A stretch of DNA of 64,000 nucleotides from Gigaspora rosea (lineage: Eukaryota; Glomeromycota; Glomeromycetes; Diversisporales; Gigasporaceae): NCBI GenBank assembly GCA_003550325.1, contig QKWP01000846.1:25490-89489 (forward strand), read 5' to 3'. Below the pieces are notes generated by a model. The model worked only from the letters and a program-made list of their open reading frames with translations. It was not told where the DNA came from and did no database searches. Below, piece after piece: positions 10,757-23,724 of this stretch. How positions within the stretch are numbered: position 1 is the first letter of the stretch; the number at the start of each line of letters is the position of its first letter. A program made the position numbers and the translations under genes.

Positions 10757-12397
10757 ATGTCCTCGACACCCTTTTCACCAATTGTTCGTATTGATCGTGA
10801 TTTACCGTCGGTTGTAGAGAGCGACTCACATCGGTTGATCGTTCGCAATGAAGAACGATCAGGAGTCATTAGCCCGTCAGAAATAGCTTCAACTTCAACT
10901 CAGAATAGTTCAGGGAATGCATCAACTTCGACTCAAATAAGTACAGATGTACGTTCACTAATGCTACCCGAAGAAATAAAGGATAAAAGGTGTTGGATTT
11001 GTTTTGGTGAAGAATCTGACAGCGTGGGTAAATGGGTCCGACCTTGTAAATGCTCTCTTATATGTCATGAAGAATGTTTGCTTGCTTGGATTACAGAAAA
11101 TCAGAAAAGCACCGCGTTAAAGAAGGTTTGTCTTAAACAATTTAACTATTTTAGCTGAATTTAAATTTATTTACACTTGGTTCATTTTAATAGGTACGGT
11201 GCCCTCAATGTAGAACATTATATCATCTTGCTGAGCGAGCATCTCTTCTTTTACGCGTTTTTTCTATTGTTGATTCTACAATCCAATCTTCGATTCCATA
11301 CTTTACTATTTTCGGTGTTACTTTCGCTATTGCAGTTACAAATATTCACTATGGGTTGGTGGAAACCATGAAATTCAAACTTATCATAGCATAACCAATA
11401 TTGACGACTTTTTAAATATCTTAGAGCTTATGCGGTAATCACGATGGTTGGTCTTGAAGAAGGTGAAAAACTTTTGGAAGGACCTTGGAGTTGGAGGATT
11501 TGTGTAAGTATCATTTAATAATTGATGTATACATATTATATTAACGAGAAACCGTATGTAAATATATAATATATTATGTATAAATAGTTTACTCTCCCTC
11601 TTGTTCCGATATTGCTTATTTTTTCGAGAGCTCGTATTGCCGACCCAGTGATGCCACTTATCCCCATGCTCTTTATCAGATATGATCAATTAAGAACTAC
11701 GATGCCACTGAACCCATCCCTCACAATCTCTCTTTTACCATGGGTTAGAATTGTTTATAATTATTCATATAACCGTTTGTTTGGTCGACTTGAACAATCA
11801 TGGCGTAGGCAACTAGAACCGTATTCAGTTACAACAGATTCCGAAAATGGTGAAAATGGTAATGAGCGACGTCGGGAAAATCAAGATGTATTGGACCGTT
11901 TGGATAGAAGCAACGCCGGTCGCAAGATTATTGGTGCTTTATGCTTGCCATGTAAGTCTTAAAGATGATTTAAATATTTTTATATTACTCTTATTTTGAC
12001 GTAATAATTAATCATTAATTACCCTATACAGTTATTTCAGCTATGGTCGGAAGGTGATTACGGATTTATTGTTTAAATTTATGTATAGTTATACATGTAA
12101 TTGACAATTATATATTTTTCTCAACAGCTTCATTGGTCGCTTTTCATTTATTCGTTCGCGTGTACCCGATACTTTTCACCGTAATATTCTCGGTGGATGC
12201 CTATTTATAGTCATAAAGGTTCGTAATTTGTATGAGTTCAATATTTTGTACATGATGATTGATTTATTTATCATTGCAACTTTTAGGATATTATGAATCT
12301 CACATATAAATATCAAAGAGCAAAGCATCGTCGATCTAGGCATATTAAAAATTATACAGAATTTGCGAACGAAGAATTAACATCTAATATTAGATAA
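10757..12397 (+). CDS. MARCHF5-like: RING-CH E3 ubiquitin ligase, MARCH5 (MITOL)-like membrane protein
   Basis: Predicted E3 ligase; animal MARCH5 sits in the mitochondrial outer membrane and tags proteins of mitochondrial dynamics, and that location is inferred here by homology. Seven exons: 10757-11125, 11194-11354, 11425-11503, 11588-11951, 12032-12053, 12128-12218, 12287-12397, all GT-AG and in frame, giving 398 residues. The RING-CH set is C79, C82, C97, C99, H104, C107, C126 and C129 (CWICFG, RPCKC, HEEC, VRCPQC); the last pair is created by splicing exons 1 and 2. Hydrophobic segments follow (FTIFGVTFAIAV, YGAYAVITMVGLEEGEKL, FTLPLVPILLIF) and match the MARCH5 order YGAVTVMQVVG...EG. 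The N-terminus is Ser/Thr-rich; a charged Asn/Glu/Arg loop lies near the middle. Exon 5 is only 22 nt. It is longer than human MARCH5 (278 residues), mainly from the N-terminal extension and that loop. Confidence 0.92.
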
Positions 12398-13137
12398 CAA
12401 TTGAAATGGAATAATTATTATAATGGTTCATAGAAAAAAAAAATTATTGATAAACAAATTATGAAAAATTATATATATACATTATCATTTTTGGTATATC
12501 ATCTAATCTCAAAAAAAAAACCCCCCATTTTTTACGTTGGTATGTAAAATTTTGTATTTAGCTTACAATAATAAATTAGTTACACTAGAGCAGCAAAGAA
12601 CTGTTGAGGTTTCGATGTCTACGGCTAGTCATGGTGTTATGGAAGTTATGCTTTTTTCCAATTAGAATCACTAGGTTAATGGTAGGAGTTTTACAAAAAA
12701 AGCAATAAGAAAAAACAAAACATTTAAAGAAAAAAAATTAATCTATACATTTCTATTTTATTAAATGAAATCTATTATTAAATTTTATATTAAAAATTGT
12801 TACGATCATACCACCTATTAAGAACATACCATAAGGGAGGTTTAAATTAATTTTTTACAATGGTTTGTTTATAAAATTTTAATATTGTTTCAGATAATTA
12901 CGAAAATTGGTAATTATTCGCGTCTGTAGTCTGAATAATAAATAATTTTTTCTTTAATTAATAAATAATAATAAATTCATATAATTTTAACCTTATTGTT
13001 TTTGTAACAATAAAGGGAAATTTGTTGCGAATAATTCTATTAATAAAAAAAAAGAAAAGTACAAAATCAAGATTCGTGTGGCTACGTAATCAAATCTAAT
13101 ATTATTATTACAGTATTAAGCATTAGGGTGTTCAATC
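12398..13137. other. 3' flank of MARCH5-like gene, no gene seen
   Basis: A+T-rich sequence with several AATAAA-like words downstream of the stop codon (for example about 12569) that could serve in 3' end formation. No open frame or repeat that I can delimit. Confidence 0.5.
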
Positions 13138-13141
13138 GACT

Positions 13142-13395
13142 AGGGTAAATAATGTAAAATAATGTAGATCACTAATTTCGGATTTTCTAATGAGATTTGA
13201 AGATAATATATATTTTCTCTGCGTACGAAAATAAAAATTAATTCACTTTTCTCAACAATGCGCATGAACTGCTTTTATTTTATTCGAAAGTTCTTGTCAT
13301 TTTCTTTCCTATAATAGGCTTCTTTATATATTTTATAATTTGATTAACGATTTATATCATTTTTACAATCTAATTATAAAATTATTAAAAAAAGC

Positions 13396-13467
<72 letters not shown>

Positions 13468-13920
13468 CCGCTTAATATAATTTTGAATTTTCGATTTTTT
13501 ATGATTTTTATAAAAATCAAAAAATCGAAAATTCAAATTACTTTTTCTATACTTATTAATAAAAGTTTAGAGACCTCATATGATCTAATTAGTATTAAGC
13601 AGCTTTTTTTTTTTTATTTGAAAGCTCTTATCATTCTCTTTCATGTAATAGAACCCTTTTTAATAATTTTATAATCAGATTGTAAAAAAAGTTCTTGTGA
13701 ATCGTTAATCAAATTATAAAAATATTATAAAGAAGCTTATTATAAGAAAGAATATAATGAGAGCTTTCAGATAATATAAAAATAGTTCATGATTAATTAG
13801 CATTGTTGAGAAAAAGTGAATTAATTTTTCATATTTTTCGTATTTTTCGTATACGAGAAATATAATCAAAAATTATCTTCAAATCCCATTAGAAAAAATC
13901 CGAAATTAGTTATTTACCCT
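13142..13920. mobile_element. Fold-back element with ~250-bp inverted arms and central A68 run
   Basis: The left arm (13142-13395) and right arm (about 13605-13920) are inverted copies with scattered changes: both start AGGGTAAATAA and share AATTTCGGATTTT, TTCACTTTT(T)CTCAACAATG and TTATAATTTGATTAACGAT in the same inward order. Candidate 4-bp duplications GACT flank it (13138-13141 and 13921-13924). A run of 68 A (13399-13466) and a perfect small hairpin (about 13483-13537) occupy the centre. A related, more decayed copy lies at about 59670-60110. It is non-coding. Confidence 0.75.
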
Positions 13921-13924
13921 GACT

Positions 13925-15837
13925 ATTAATTTAATTAATCGATATACTGTATATATCAATAATATATAAAGTTATATACTGGATAATCAATCAAATTATT
14001 TAAAGATTGTGGAATATACCTAATAGGTCACTAGCATGGCAGGCATGCTACTAAATCAGGCCGATCTTAACTATAATCAGGTCAATATTAGTTGCCAAGA
14101 AAAATGGTTGTACATACAGTATAATGCTATGCATTTACCTAGTATATATATATAATGTATTGTTTTTATTTTTATCACATATAATCAAAGTTGTCTCGTG
14201 ACTGTTTCGACTATTAATAGAGTTGGCCTACAAATTGGTGAACTCTTTATAGAAGGCTATTTAAAATCTCGATATACTGTAGTGAAGTAAATCATCTCAC
14301 TATAGTGAATTTACTAATAAGGCATTCGATATATGGTGGTAAAACATTTTCTAATCGGCACATAAGTTATGTTTGATTATTGATCAAAGACATGTTACGT
14401 ACGTACAGTACGTATTTATTTTTTTGACGGAGGAATTCCGACTTTATTATTACTATGTATAACTTAATATGACTTGATTAATAATTAATTAATAATTTAC
14501 TTGTCTGTATTTTGTGTTGATTGATTGTCTATCTTTCCGAAAATCACCGACAAGATCAAATAATTTAAATTTCAGTAATTTGTCAAAATTTATATTAATC
14601 ACATGTGAAGCGCTTATGGAAATTACACAAATTGCAAGTATGTGAGCTGCAAATCTTATGTACGTGCAGAGCACTAAGCTTGTGACTAATCTAGGGTGTG
14701 CACTGAGAGGTTCGACTGTTCGTGTGCACTTAGAGGTTCGACTGAAATGTACTAGGCATATGCTTACCTTCGGCGCGCAATCACCATGCTGAATTATGCT
14801 AATCTTCATTTATTATTATATTTCGTCATAAATAATTAATAACAAGGTAAAGAGAAGAGGAGTTGGTAAGTAAAATGTTGTATACCCATTTCAGGCGTTA
14901 TACTTCAATAGCTATCTTGAAATGATTACTAATCAATTATAGCTGAATATTATAACTGATAATATCCGAGTTTACGTTAATAAACTTCTTAATAGCTGAT
15001 AGATTTCATAAAATCATAGTGAGATAATCGCTATTATTTTTTCGCTACATACGATAGTAAAAAAAAAAACAAGTATTAACGTTAATATTAAAGATTATTC
15101 CCTTCTCTTTTTTCTACACATGAATGAAGAGGCGCTTTAGTACTCACCAAGATTACTTTGCATCAATTTTGTCCAATTATCAACTCCTCTTCCTTTATCT
15201 TCCTTTATAATGTGTTAGGACCTGTATTATCGTTATCCTTATTCAATAAAGATAACGATAACGATAAGTTCAATCGCAGATTAAAAAATCAAAAAAATCA
15301 AATAAATAGCATACAATGATTATAAAGTATATCATGACTAAATCAAGCATGTAACAAACTAAAACAAACAAGCCATCAGACCATAACGATAAATAGTATA
15401 TATGATGTAATATAACCATCATTTAAATTTCACTAACAAGCCAGATTTAACCAATCACAGATCAACGTATATCTCATCATGCGAGCACTGACAGATCGAC
15501 AAGTCGCATCTCTTAATAGAGCTGAAAGCTCATATTTTTTCACGTCAAATATTTGTGGCGATCGGATTACACTCAAGTTTTCAAATATTAAATTAGCACA
15601 CGTACTCCCTGCAAAACAGAAAAAAAAAACTGAAATTTATTCGATTTATTAGCGCAACTTTTATTTTTCCTTCCTGTTTTTTTTGTATTTTTCAAGTAAG
15701 CAATTATCAGTATTCGATCATTGTATTCGATCTTTAAAAGCGATTGCATCTATTACCACTGCTAACGATAATTATCTTATTTCAAAAAACCTAAAGAATT
15801 TTAAATATTAAAAAGTCGGCCGTTTATATTAAACATT
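13925..15837. other. Intergenic stretch upstream of the kinase gene
   Basis: No gene is supported. A 23-25-bp word (GTGTGCACTGAGAGGTTCGA) is repeated once in tandem at about 14695-14745. Around 15246-15270 there is a run of GATAAC words. The last 200 bp before the kinase start are T/A-mixed and may hold its promoter. A minus-strand open frame at 14489-14809 is Cys/Ile-rich without motif, and I do not call it. Confidence 0.45.
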
Positions 15838-18030
15838 ATGCCTTCAACACCAACCAAAGAATCCAAAAAATTTGTATTTTCTCAACCCTCTTCTAAATCT
15901 CTTTCTTCATTTTTTGACTCACAAACACACCATTCAACCTCTTCTGAACAACTTTCTGGAAATTATAATGAAAAGAAAAAAGATCGTAAATCTTCTCTTC
16001 GTAGTCATATGGCACCCAGAATAGAAGTTAAAGAAACAAATACCATGTATAAAGACTATGATCCTACAACTGGTAATAAGATGATTAACAAATATATGTT
16101 AATTAGAGAATTAGGCAGGGGTGTACACGGAAAAGTCAAATTGGGAAAAGACATGGAGTTGGGAGAATTGGTTGTAAGTATAATTATTTATAATTTATGA
16201 GTTAATTATATGAGTTAGAAATATTTTTATAAATTTTATGCAATTCACTTATTTTCATTATTATCTTGCATTAAATAAAGGCCATAAAAATTGTTGATAG
16301 AGTAACACGTCGTCGATTGGGTTCAAGGAACAATGATCTCACTAATGAACAAAAAATTAGAAAAGAAATTGCAATACTAAAAAAATGTGTCCACCCACAT
16401 GTTGTTAGGTTGAAAGAAGTTATTGATGATCCAATGAGTAGAAAAATTTATATGGGTATGTTTATTTATCGTCTTGAAGCACCTTCATGAAGGAATTTTT
16501 AGTGGGTTTGTAGTAAAACTTTGGGATCGCTGATATCAATTTATCGCGTCCTTTCAGTTCATAAATATTTTGCTTTGTTTTTTTTTAATGTTAAATGCTT
16601 TATCTTTTAAATTGATGTATAAATTTTAGTTATCGAATATATGGAAGGTGGTGAAATACAATGGAAAGATGATCACGACCGTCCAGTTATGAGTGTTGAT
16701 GAGGCAAGGCGGATATTTAGAGACGTAGTGTTGGGTTTGGAATATCGTGAGTAATAGGAAAGATAAATTTTAAATACATCTATTTTTATTGAATCTTATT
16801 AAACATACTATTATTCTTTGTAGTTCATTATCAGGGTATTATACATAGAGATATAAAACCTGCAAACCTATTACTCACCGCCGATAACATTGTAAAAATA
16901 TCAGATTTTGGCGTATCACATTTCAGTCAACGTGCTGCTGCAGTCGAGTTACAAGGAAATAATAATCCTGCACCCAATCAAGAAGATACAGATTTAATCA
17001 AAACCGCTGGAAGCCCTGCGTTTTTTGCTCCTGAGCTGTGTTTTCCCGGTAAGTCAATACATATATATATATTTTTTTTTTTTTTTTAAAAAAAAAACTT
17101 TGTATTTAAAATTGCTCGATATATTCAGGAGATTTGACACGGGAGATAACTTCTACTTCGATAGTAGCTGGTAATTCTTCTGAATCGCTTCCGAATTCCC
17201 ATTCAACTACCAATTCTATATCAGTACGAGGACAACGACCTCCTATTACCAAAGCTATCGATGTCTGGGCCCTTGGTGTCACACTATATTGCTTCATTTT
17301 CGGAAGATGTCCTTTTATAGCAGATACGGAATTTGAACTATTTTTTCATGTTATACCTAGGCAACCATTGGAATTTCCTGATGATATACCTATCTCAGAC
17401 AGTTTAAAAGATTTACTTTCAAGGTTATTAGAAAAAGATCCGCAAAAAAGGATCACTCTGGGAGAAGTCAAAGTTAGTTCACTCTCAATCGTTGAAAATA
17501 ATTTAGTCTTTTAATCATTAATAGTTTTAAAAATAACAATTATATAATTGATTTTTTTTTTTAGAAACATCCTTGGGTAATTGCTGACTTACCAAATCCC
17601 CAGAAATGGCGAGATGATACGGACCCAAAGAAGTATCAGGCGCTTACAGTTACTGATGAGGAAGTTAAAAGTGCCTACACATTAATCGTATGTTTTTTTT
17701 TTTTTTTTTTTTTTTATAGATACTGTTTGTTTGACATAAGCAATGCTAACGGTAATAAACTTAACAGGATCGGTTAAAAAAGAAAATTCGTAAAATTTCT
17801 TTGTCATTAGGAAATCTTACTCTCGGAAATTTCCGCAAGCGCTCTAAGTCAGTTTCAGGATCATTAACATCATTTAATGGTAATATTATTGTCATGAGAC
17901 TTACATATTTTACATTACATTTACTTTTCCTAGGAATGCTATTTATAACCGTTTATCATTAAATATTTCAGATTCTAAAGATAATTCTTCAGTCTTAACA
18001 GTTCAATCCACCCCTACATCTAGAGATTAG
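15838..18030 (+). CDS. Ser/Thr protein kinase, CaMKK / Ssp1-Sak1-type (SNF1/AMPK-activating kinase family)
   Basis: Predicted cytosolic kinase of the group that phosphorylates the activation loop of SNF1/AMPK in fungi. Eight exons: 15838-16173, 16281-16455, 16630-16746, 16824-17048, 17129-17472, 17565-17687, 17768-17879, 17972-18030, all in frame, giving 496 residues. The glycine loop GRGVHGKV is at 93-100, the VAIK lysine at 115, an alpha-C Glu at about 141, HRDIKPAN at 217-224, DFG at 237-239, then a long activation segment ending [11 protein letters not shown], and [12 protein letters not shown]. The pattern [18 protein letters not shown]...[14 protein letters not shown] and the FFAPE end are typical of this group. 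A Ser-rich insert of about 35 residues separates the APE motif from IDVWALG. The N-terminus (1-85) is Ser/Lys-rich; the tail after the domain is basic ([17 protein letters not shown]). No Ca-calmodulin site can be assigned by eye. Confidence 0.9.
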
Positions 18031-21000
18031 GTTTAGTATAAAAAAATTTAATAATCGGGTTACCCGACCAGACTATAGGACTATTACCCTGTATAGCGGG
18101 CTTTCATTGTGATTGGCCAATATTTGTAGATCATCCCTCGATATCGTAAAAATTTTATCGGCTAATCTCGAATAAAAAAAAACTAATATGTATAAAAATG
18201 ATTATATCGATGATTAAATTAATACTGGCAGGAGTCTTTACCGTGAATCTCGATGACTTTAAACCTAAAACTATAATTTGTCGCAGAAAGTTATGACAAA
18301 CCAAAATTTTAAAAAGAGACAAAAATGAAAAATAAAACAATAGATGTTTAAACCTATTCTAGAATATTAATACTAATAAAAAAATTATAAACAACTTTTA
18401 AACGCCTCTTTAATATCAGACTGGTCTTTAATCGTTATATGGTTACAGAACCATTAAACTCCTCTCACGAAATCTATAAACCTTATGACCCAACTTCATA
18501 TTATTAATATATATGATAGTCAAGTTTCTTTATTAGTTAGGGATTACGAAGAATAAATAAAAGAGAACATAAATTTCTGAGTTTAATCGGTTTATTGTTT
18601 ACACACCTCTCATCTAACTTTCATGGATTTCCGAATTTTCCGAATTTTCCGAATTACTTTTTTTAGTCACAATTCGTTTTCGTGGCACACAATTGGTTTA
18701 AAGTTCAAGATCATCAAATGTAACATTCCGATCTTTTAGCCAATCAAAATGCAAGCCAGCTATGCTTAAATCGTACCGAGTTAAAAGACATTCATGTGGT
18801 TGGTTGACCAATCAAATCAATTAAAGAAATTTTTTATTTAAATTTTGTATTCCATATAGAATTCAAATAAAAAAAACATTTGCGCACCTTCTGTTTAATA
18901 GAAATGTTGATTTTTTTTTAAACTTTGAACAAAGATATCTTGACAACCACTCGGCTAAATTCGATAAAACTTTTTTTTTATTTGAATTCTATGAATAATA
19001 AAATTCAAATAAAAAAAGCTTCATTGAATTTATTTAGGTAGTTGCTGATAGCATAGCAGGCTTTCATTCTGATTGGCTAGTTTTTGTAACATTGCAAAAT
19101 CTCATTGGCTAATAGAAAATAAGGTCGAAGCAAAATTAAAAAATTTTAAACCAAAAAATAAATTTAATTTATATTTTTAATTTATAATGATAATTCTTAA
19201 TGCTTGAATCCAGACAGTCATTGTTAGATGCGTATTTGGTCAAACTTAACAAAAAGAATAATATCTTTAAACTTAACAATTCATTAGAAATATATATTAA
19301 TAATCTTTATTAACCAAATTAAATATTAAATAATAAAATGAATTAAAAAGAACCGCCAACTATCAATAAGTGTAAAGCACGCTCATGGAGAGCATAGACA
19401 GTATAAAAAAACCAAACACTAACAAAACATAGTGTGTAATCATACATGTCCTATATATATATTCTATATTTAATATATTATAGCTTTTAAAACTTGGTCA
19501 AATAACCTATATTCAAAAAAAATACTAGCTGTAAGCATTATTGTTGAAGCGCTATTTTTGAATTAACAAGCTTGAAAAAAAACGTAACAACACTTATTAG
19601 CAAAGGTATAATTTACCTTGCTTATTACTAAATTACTCTAATCTATAAGACAAAAAGTGCACCCCATTAACTTCTGGATTAATTAACATTTTGATATGTT
19701 ATAAAAAAAAGGTATAGTTTCAGAATATCTATGTCGCATGCTTTAACAGTTCGTTTTATAGCAAAAAATTCATTTAAAGTCAGGTGATATATGCGGTGTA
19801 TATATGTAACAATACATTCAGAGATTGACCAATCAGAATTAAAGCCCGCTAATTGTAATATTATCACAGTGTTAATATACATATTAGATGAAAACAATAT
19901 AACATTCAGCAGTATAACATAAATATTATTATAAAAAAATTAAAACCATGTATACTGTATAATCTTTAGCAAATAAAAAAAATGACAAGTAAAACATAGC
20001 TCATTTGTGAAAAAGCAAACAAACATAATTATTTTTAACAAATAAAAATAAAGCTATATAAATGAAAATCATGTGCTTAAAGAAAAATTAACACATCTGA
20101 TAAAACGGCTAATCCTTCGAACAATAAAAAGACTATAATAAAGCTTCGAGGTATAAAATAAACTAGTTTGGAAGTGAAATATTGTAGGGGCACTTCTCTA
20201 CTACACCATTTATATTCTGATACACCTATGGAATCTTATAGTATTCTCATTAAATTAGATAGAAAATATTGTATGTATTTACTAAAAATTATTTAAAAAA
20301 AATCAAAATGAGTGTTTATTGGTTGAATCATCTAGGATATAGATTATAGCGGTAAGCGTTCCACTTTGTCTTATTACCAGATTCTTCCTTAATCCTTCAA
20401 TAATATATAAACATATTGTTATCCTCAGTTCTGTAAATAATATAGACATCAAACTATTAGAATTGAATTACATAAAGAATCAAAGTAGACTAAGAAAATG
20501 ATCTACAGTATGCGAGCCAATAAATGGCATTAACTAATCTTACCTGTTACTTTTGGGGCACTAATTATTTGTTGGTTAGTTATCCAAATCACACCACGTG
20601 AAGGGTCAACACTCGAGTGACCTGTGTACTACACTTTGGTTATTCTCTTCTTCATATAATTTTTTCAAATAAGGAAAGACAACAGTAAAAAGAATTATTC
20701 AGAATATATCATGAAATTAAGGATAAAGGTAAAGGTTATGAACAAGGTTTAATAAATATAAAAATTGAAATTTATATTTCAAGAAGAGTCATGGGCAAGA
20801 TTTAGGAAAATTACAGAAAGATGGGTTTGATTTGTTAAAATAATAGGAAACTTGGCTAATTTGGCTATTTCTTTTGCTACATTTAAAAAACTTTTCACAG
20901 AGGGATATCCAGTATTTATGAAACTTAACAACATCCCAATCATCAAAATAAGTATCATTAAAGTATAGATATCGGGTTTCAGTTTTTCAGGAGATTAAAC

Positions 21001-21118
21001 AATGCATGTCAGATTAATCGTGCAAATCCTGTGACCAATTTGACATGACCAGAGCTCTTCACATACAGCACCTCTAAGATTGCAGATGACATTGGGTCCT
21101 ATATTATCTGTAATTTAA
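18031..21118. other. Gene-poor stretch with scattered repeats
   Basis: The kinase 3' flank is followed by A+T-rich DNA. A hairpin unit of the dispersed family described at 50270-51000 lies at about 18905-19045 (GAACAAAGATATCTTGAC..., inverted copy ending TTTAGGTAGTTGC). Related words such as GGCTTTCATTCTGATTGGC occur near 18100 and 19060. From 20130 to 21060 composition is slightly less biased, but I could not find a frame with a recognisable domain. Confidence 0.4.
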
Positions 21119-21495
21119 TTGATAATCCGTTTCCGAATGAGGGAACCATATAAACCATATATAGTAAATTGTGACGCACATGACTATGAGATTTACTATA
21201 GTCAAAAATACCATTTCACGTAAACAATAGTAGGTTTACATTAGTCGGCAAATTATTTTATACCAATATCTCTGCAACTACTAAACAGATTTTAATGATA
21301 TTACTATATTAAAATCAGAAAATAATGCTCTACAAGATTACTTAGAAATTGAAGATATATTTACATAGTAGAAAAATGACTTCACTTTGTCGTGAAGTGG
21401 CATTTGTGGCTTAGCAATTTTATATAGTAAATCATATAGATCTGCGTGTCACAATTTACTATGTATGGCTCCCTCATTTGGAAACGGATTATCAA
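21119..21495. mobile_element. MITE with TTAA target duplication, 377 bp
   Basis: Inverted ends start TTGATAATCCGTTTCC and match for about 50 bp (AATGAGGGA, then ATAGTAAATTGTGAC). TTAA lies at 21115-21118 and 21496-21499. A TTAA duplication is known for piggyBac and Kolobok groups, so this is a non-autonomous member of one of these. It is non-coding. Confidence 0.75.
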
Positions 21496-22115
21496 TTAAT
21501 ATATATTCTTTATTATATTAATTAATATAATATCTAAAACAAACCTATTTGACCATCCCAATTTTTGCATTGGAAAAAATTAATTTTCTATTATGAATAT
21601 ATGAAATCATGTCAATATCTCTGTCTTTGAATCTTCTATTAATAATAAAAGAGTAAATGTGTTATTGCCATTAATGACTAAAGAAACACATGCTGGAATA
21701 GTCTATGGTTGGTGTTTCAGAAATCAAATATATTCTATTTAGCACTTGTTCTGGGGTCCCTCTCCTAGTCTTTCTATATTGTATTATAAACGCAACTTTT
21801 CAGATATGAATAGAAAAAAGTTTAATTGTCGAAACAGTTGGCCGCGAAGAGCTTTCATTCTATTTGGTTTTACACCTAGTGATATTGTAACTTCAGATAC
21901 ACGATAACTCAACAGAAACTCAATGAGAATACTCATCCTGTGTACATATAGTGCAAATGATATGATTTTATAATCTAACTCTAATATTTTTCTTTTAAAA
22001 AGAGCGAGTATCTAATAACAACACCAATGGATTCTGATCTTAATAAAACAAAATTTCAAAGATCATCACATATTTTTTATTATGATTTACCATCACTCCT
22101 TTTTCTCTAGGTATT

Positions 22116-22624
22116 TTTTTTTTTTTGGCAATCCTGCCTTTATTGACTAAAGAATGCGCATGTTATTACATACAAAGGTCTCCAACTACTGCCTTTAACC
22201 CTTCTTTTTCTACAATAAAGACTTATCCAGCTACTGTATAGTGCCCAGATGCGATCTGCCGCAGCAACCTTTTTCCTATCCTCAGGCCTTCAACTCACTG
22301 AAGGAACTTTCTTGGGTCAACGGACGGTGGTCGCTAGCCTTGTCAAGATTGCGTTAAGTTTGTTTACCAACCGGTTTATAGAGCCCAGACCATGTTGGTT
22401 TATAGTTAGTTTGGACTAAGTTGGTTAAAAAGATTTCAACCTTGTTCCAACATTTTTTTTCCTTTGCTTTGTGTTCTGATTCCACTTCTCTTGCGGTTCT
22501 TTTATGTGAATTTTCTTTGTGCGGCCTACTTTTTACTGTTCTTTCCCTTTTGTCCTTGTTCGAGATACCCTGATTCTTTTCCCATTCGTTCACCGCCTCA
22601 CAACGGCAAATCCAAATGATTCGT
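22116..22624 (-). mobile_element. Retroposed fragment (LINE 3' end or SINE), 16-bp target duplications
   Basis: A 509-bp block, clearly GC-richer than its flanks, starts on the plus strand with a T run, that is, it has a poly(A) tail on the minus strand after the words AATAAAGGCAGGATTGCC. The same 16 bp, TTTTTCTCTAGGTATT, lie on both sides (22100-22115 and 22625-22640). Long direct repeats plus a poly(A) tail are the mark of target-primed reverse transcription. A minus-strand open frame at 22354-22593 (Lys/Glu/Arg-rich, MNEWEKNQGISNKDKRERTV) has no domain I know. It could be a 5'-truncated LINE, a SINE or a processed transcript; no reverse-transcriptase motif is left in it. Confidence 0.8.
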
Positions 22625-22640
22625 TTTTTCTCTAGGTATT

Positions 22641-23721
22641 GGGATTGATTCGGATTTGTATTATTATATAAATCAGCCTATACTTTTGAAATTGAAGTAA
22701 AGAAACTAGCTATTGTTGCTAAGTAATTATCAGTATTATGACGCGAATAAACCATAGTATAAGTATTATCTCGCTCACGTCGCCTACGATGATGGTGAAA
22801 TTTCATAATTTTTTTTCAAAAAATTCTTGCTTAAATTACTTGAAACATACATTTCGTGCCAAAAACTCATTTTTAGAATATGGCCATTTATTCTCTGCAG
22901 ATTATATATATTTCTAGTCGTATATCAATTCCTATGTATAAGGTTTGAATATTAGTCTGGCGATCAGTTTATACGTAGTCGAAGTTATAATTAACCAAAT
23001 TCAACTTGAATCCATCTACTTAGAATGTTCTGGGGTTCTGCAACAGCCAATTATGCATGTGGAAATAATAATAAATATACGGATGTTTAAACAACTTCAA
23101 CTCATGTTATTTAGTTGAAATAATAATTGAAAATGCCTACATATCGCTGAAATTGTTAGACTAAATGAAAAATGGCAATTTCCACTTGTACCTGTCTCGC
23201 AAAGAAGTTATGAAGCCTTGTAAGGTGATACAGATAAATTTATACGTATCTGAAACTATTCTAACACATGTTTAATGAATATTTTTGTTACGTGGACAAA
23301 TTATGGAACATTACGTATAATGACACTACGTATAATGACCAAATCGTTAATTCCGATTTATTTTTATTAATTAAGCATTAATTATTCGAGGTTCTCTCAC
23401 ATTCACATAGCTTATATATGCCATTCGCTACTTTTTGTATGTTTTGCAATATAGGTGTGAATGATGATTGCATTCATCACAAACCTTACATCTGTACTTT
23501 CAACAATGTGCTATTCTGATTTTTTTATCTATATATTATTAACAGAAAAAATAATATAATACATACTTACGTACAAATAAATTATGCATTATGATAAGCC
23601 TCATAAGTTTGTTACCGTTATATAAAATTGTACATACAGTGCCAATAATGTAGATTAAGACAAATAATTTTTTGTTACTTCAGATCAACTACCTATACCT
23701 GATATGTTGCAAAAGTTAAGG
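22641..23721. other. Stretch without a recognised gene
   Basis: Moderately A+T-rich single-copy-looking DNA. I found no frame over about 60 codons with a motif and no delimited element. Confidence 0.45.
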
Positions 23722-23724
23722 CTA

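Noticed and set aside
14489-14809. 106-codon minus-strand frame near the kinase
   Set aside because: No recognisable motif; contains a short tandem duplication; no splice-consistent extension.
20130-21060. Possible decayed protein kinase gene
   Set aside because: A few kinase-like words on the minus strand, but no catalytic motif and no continuous frame.
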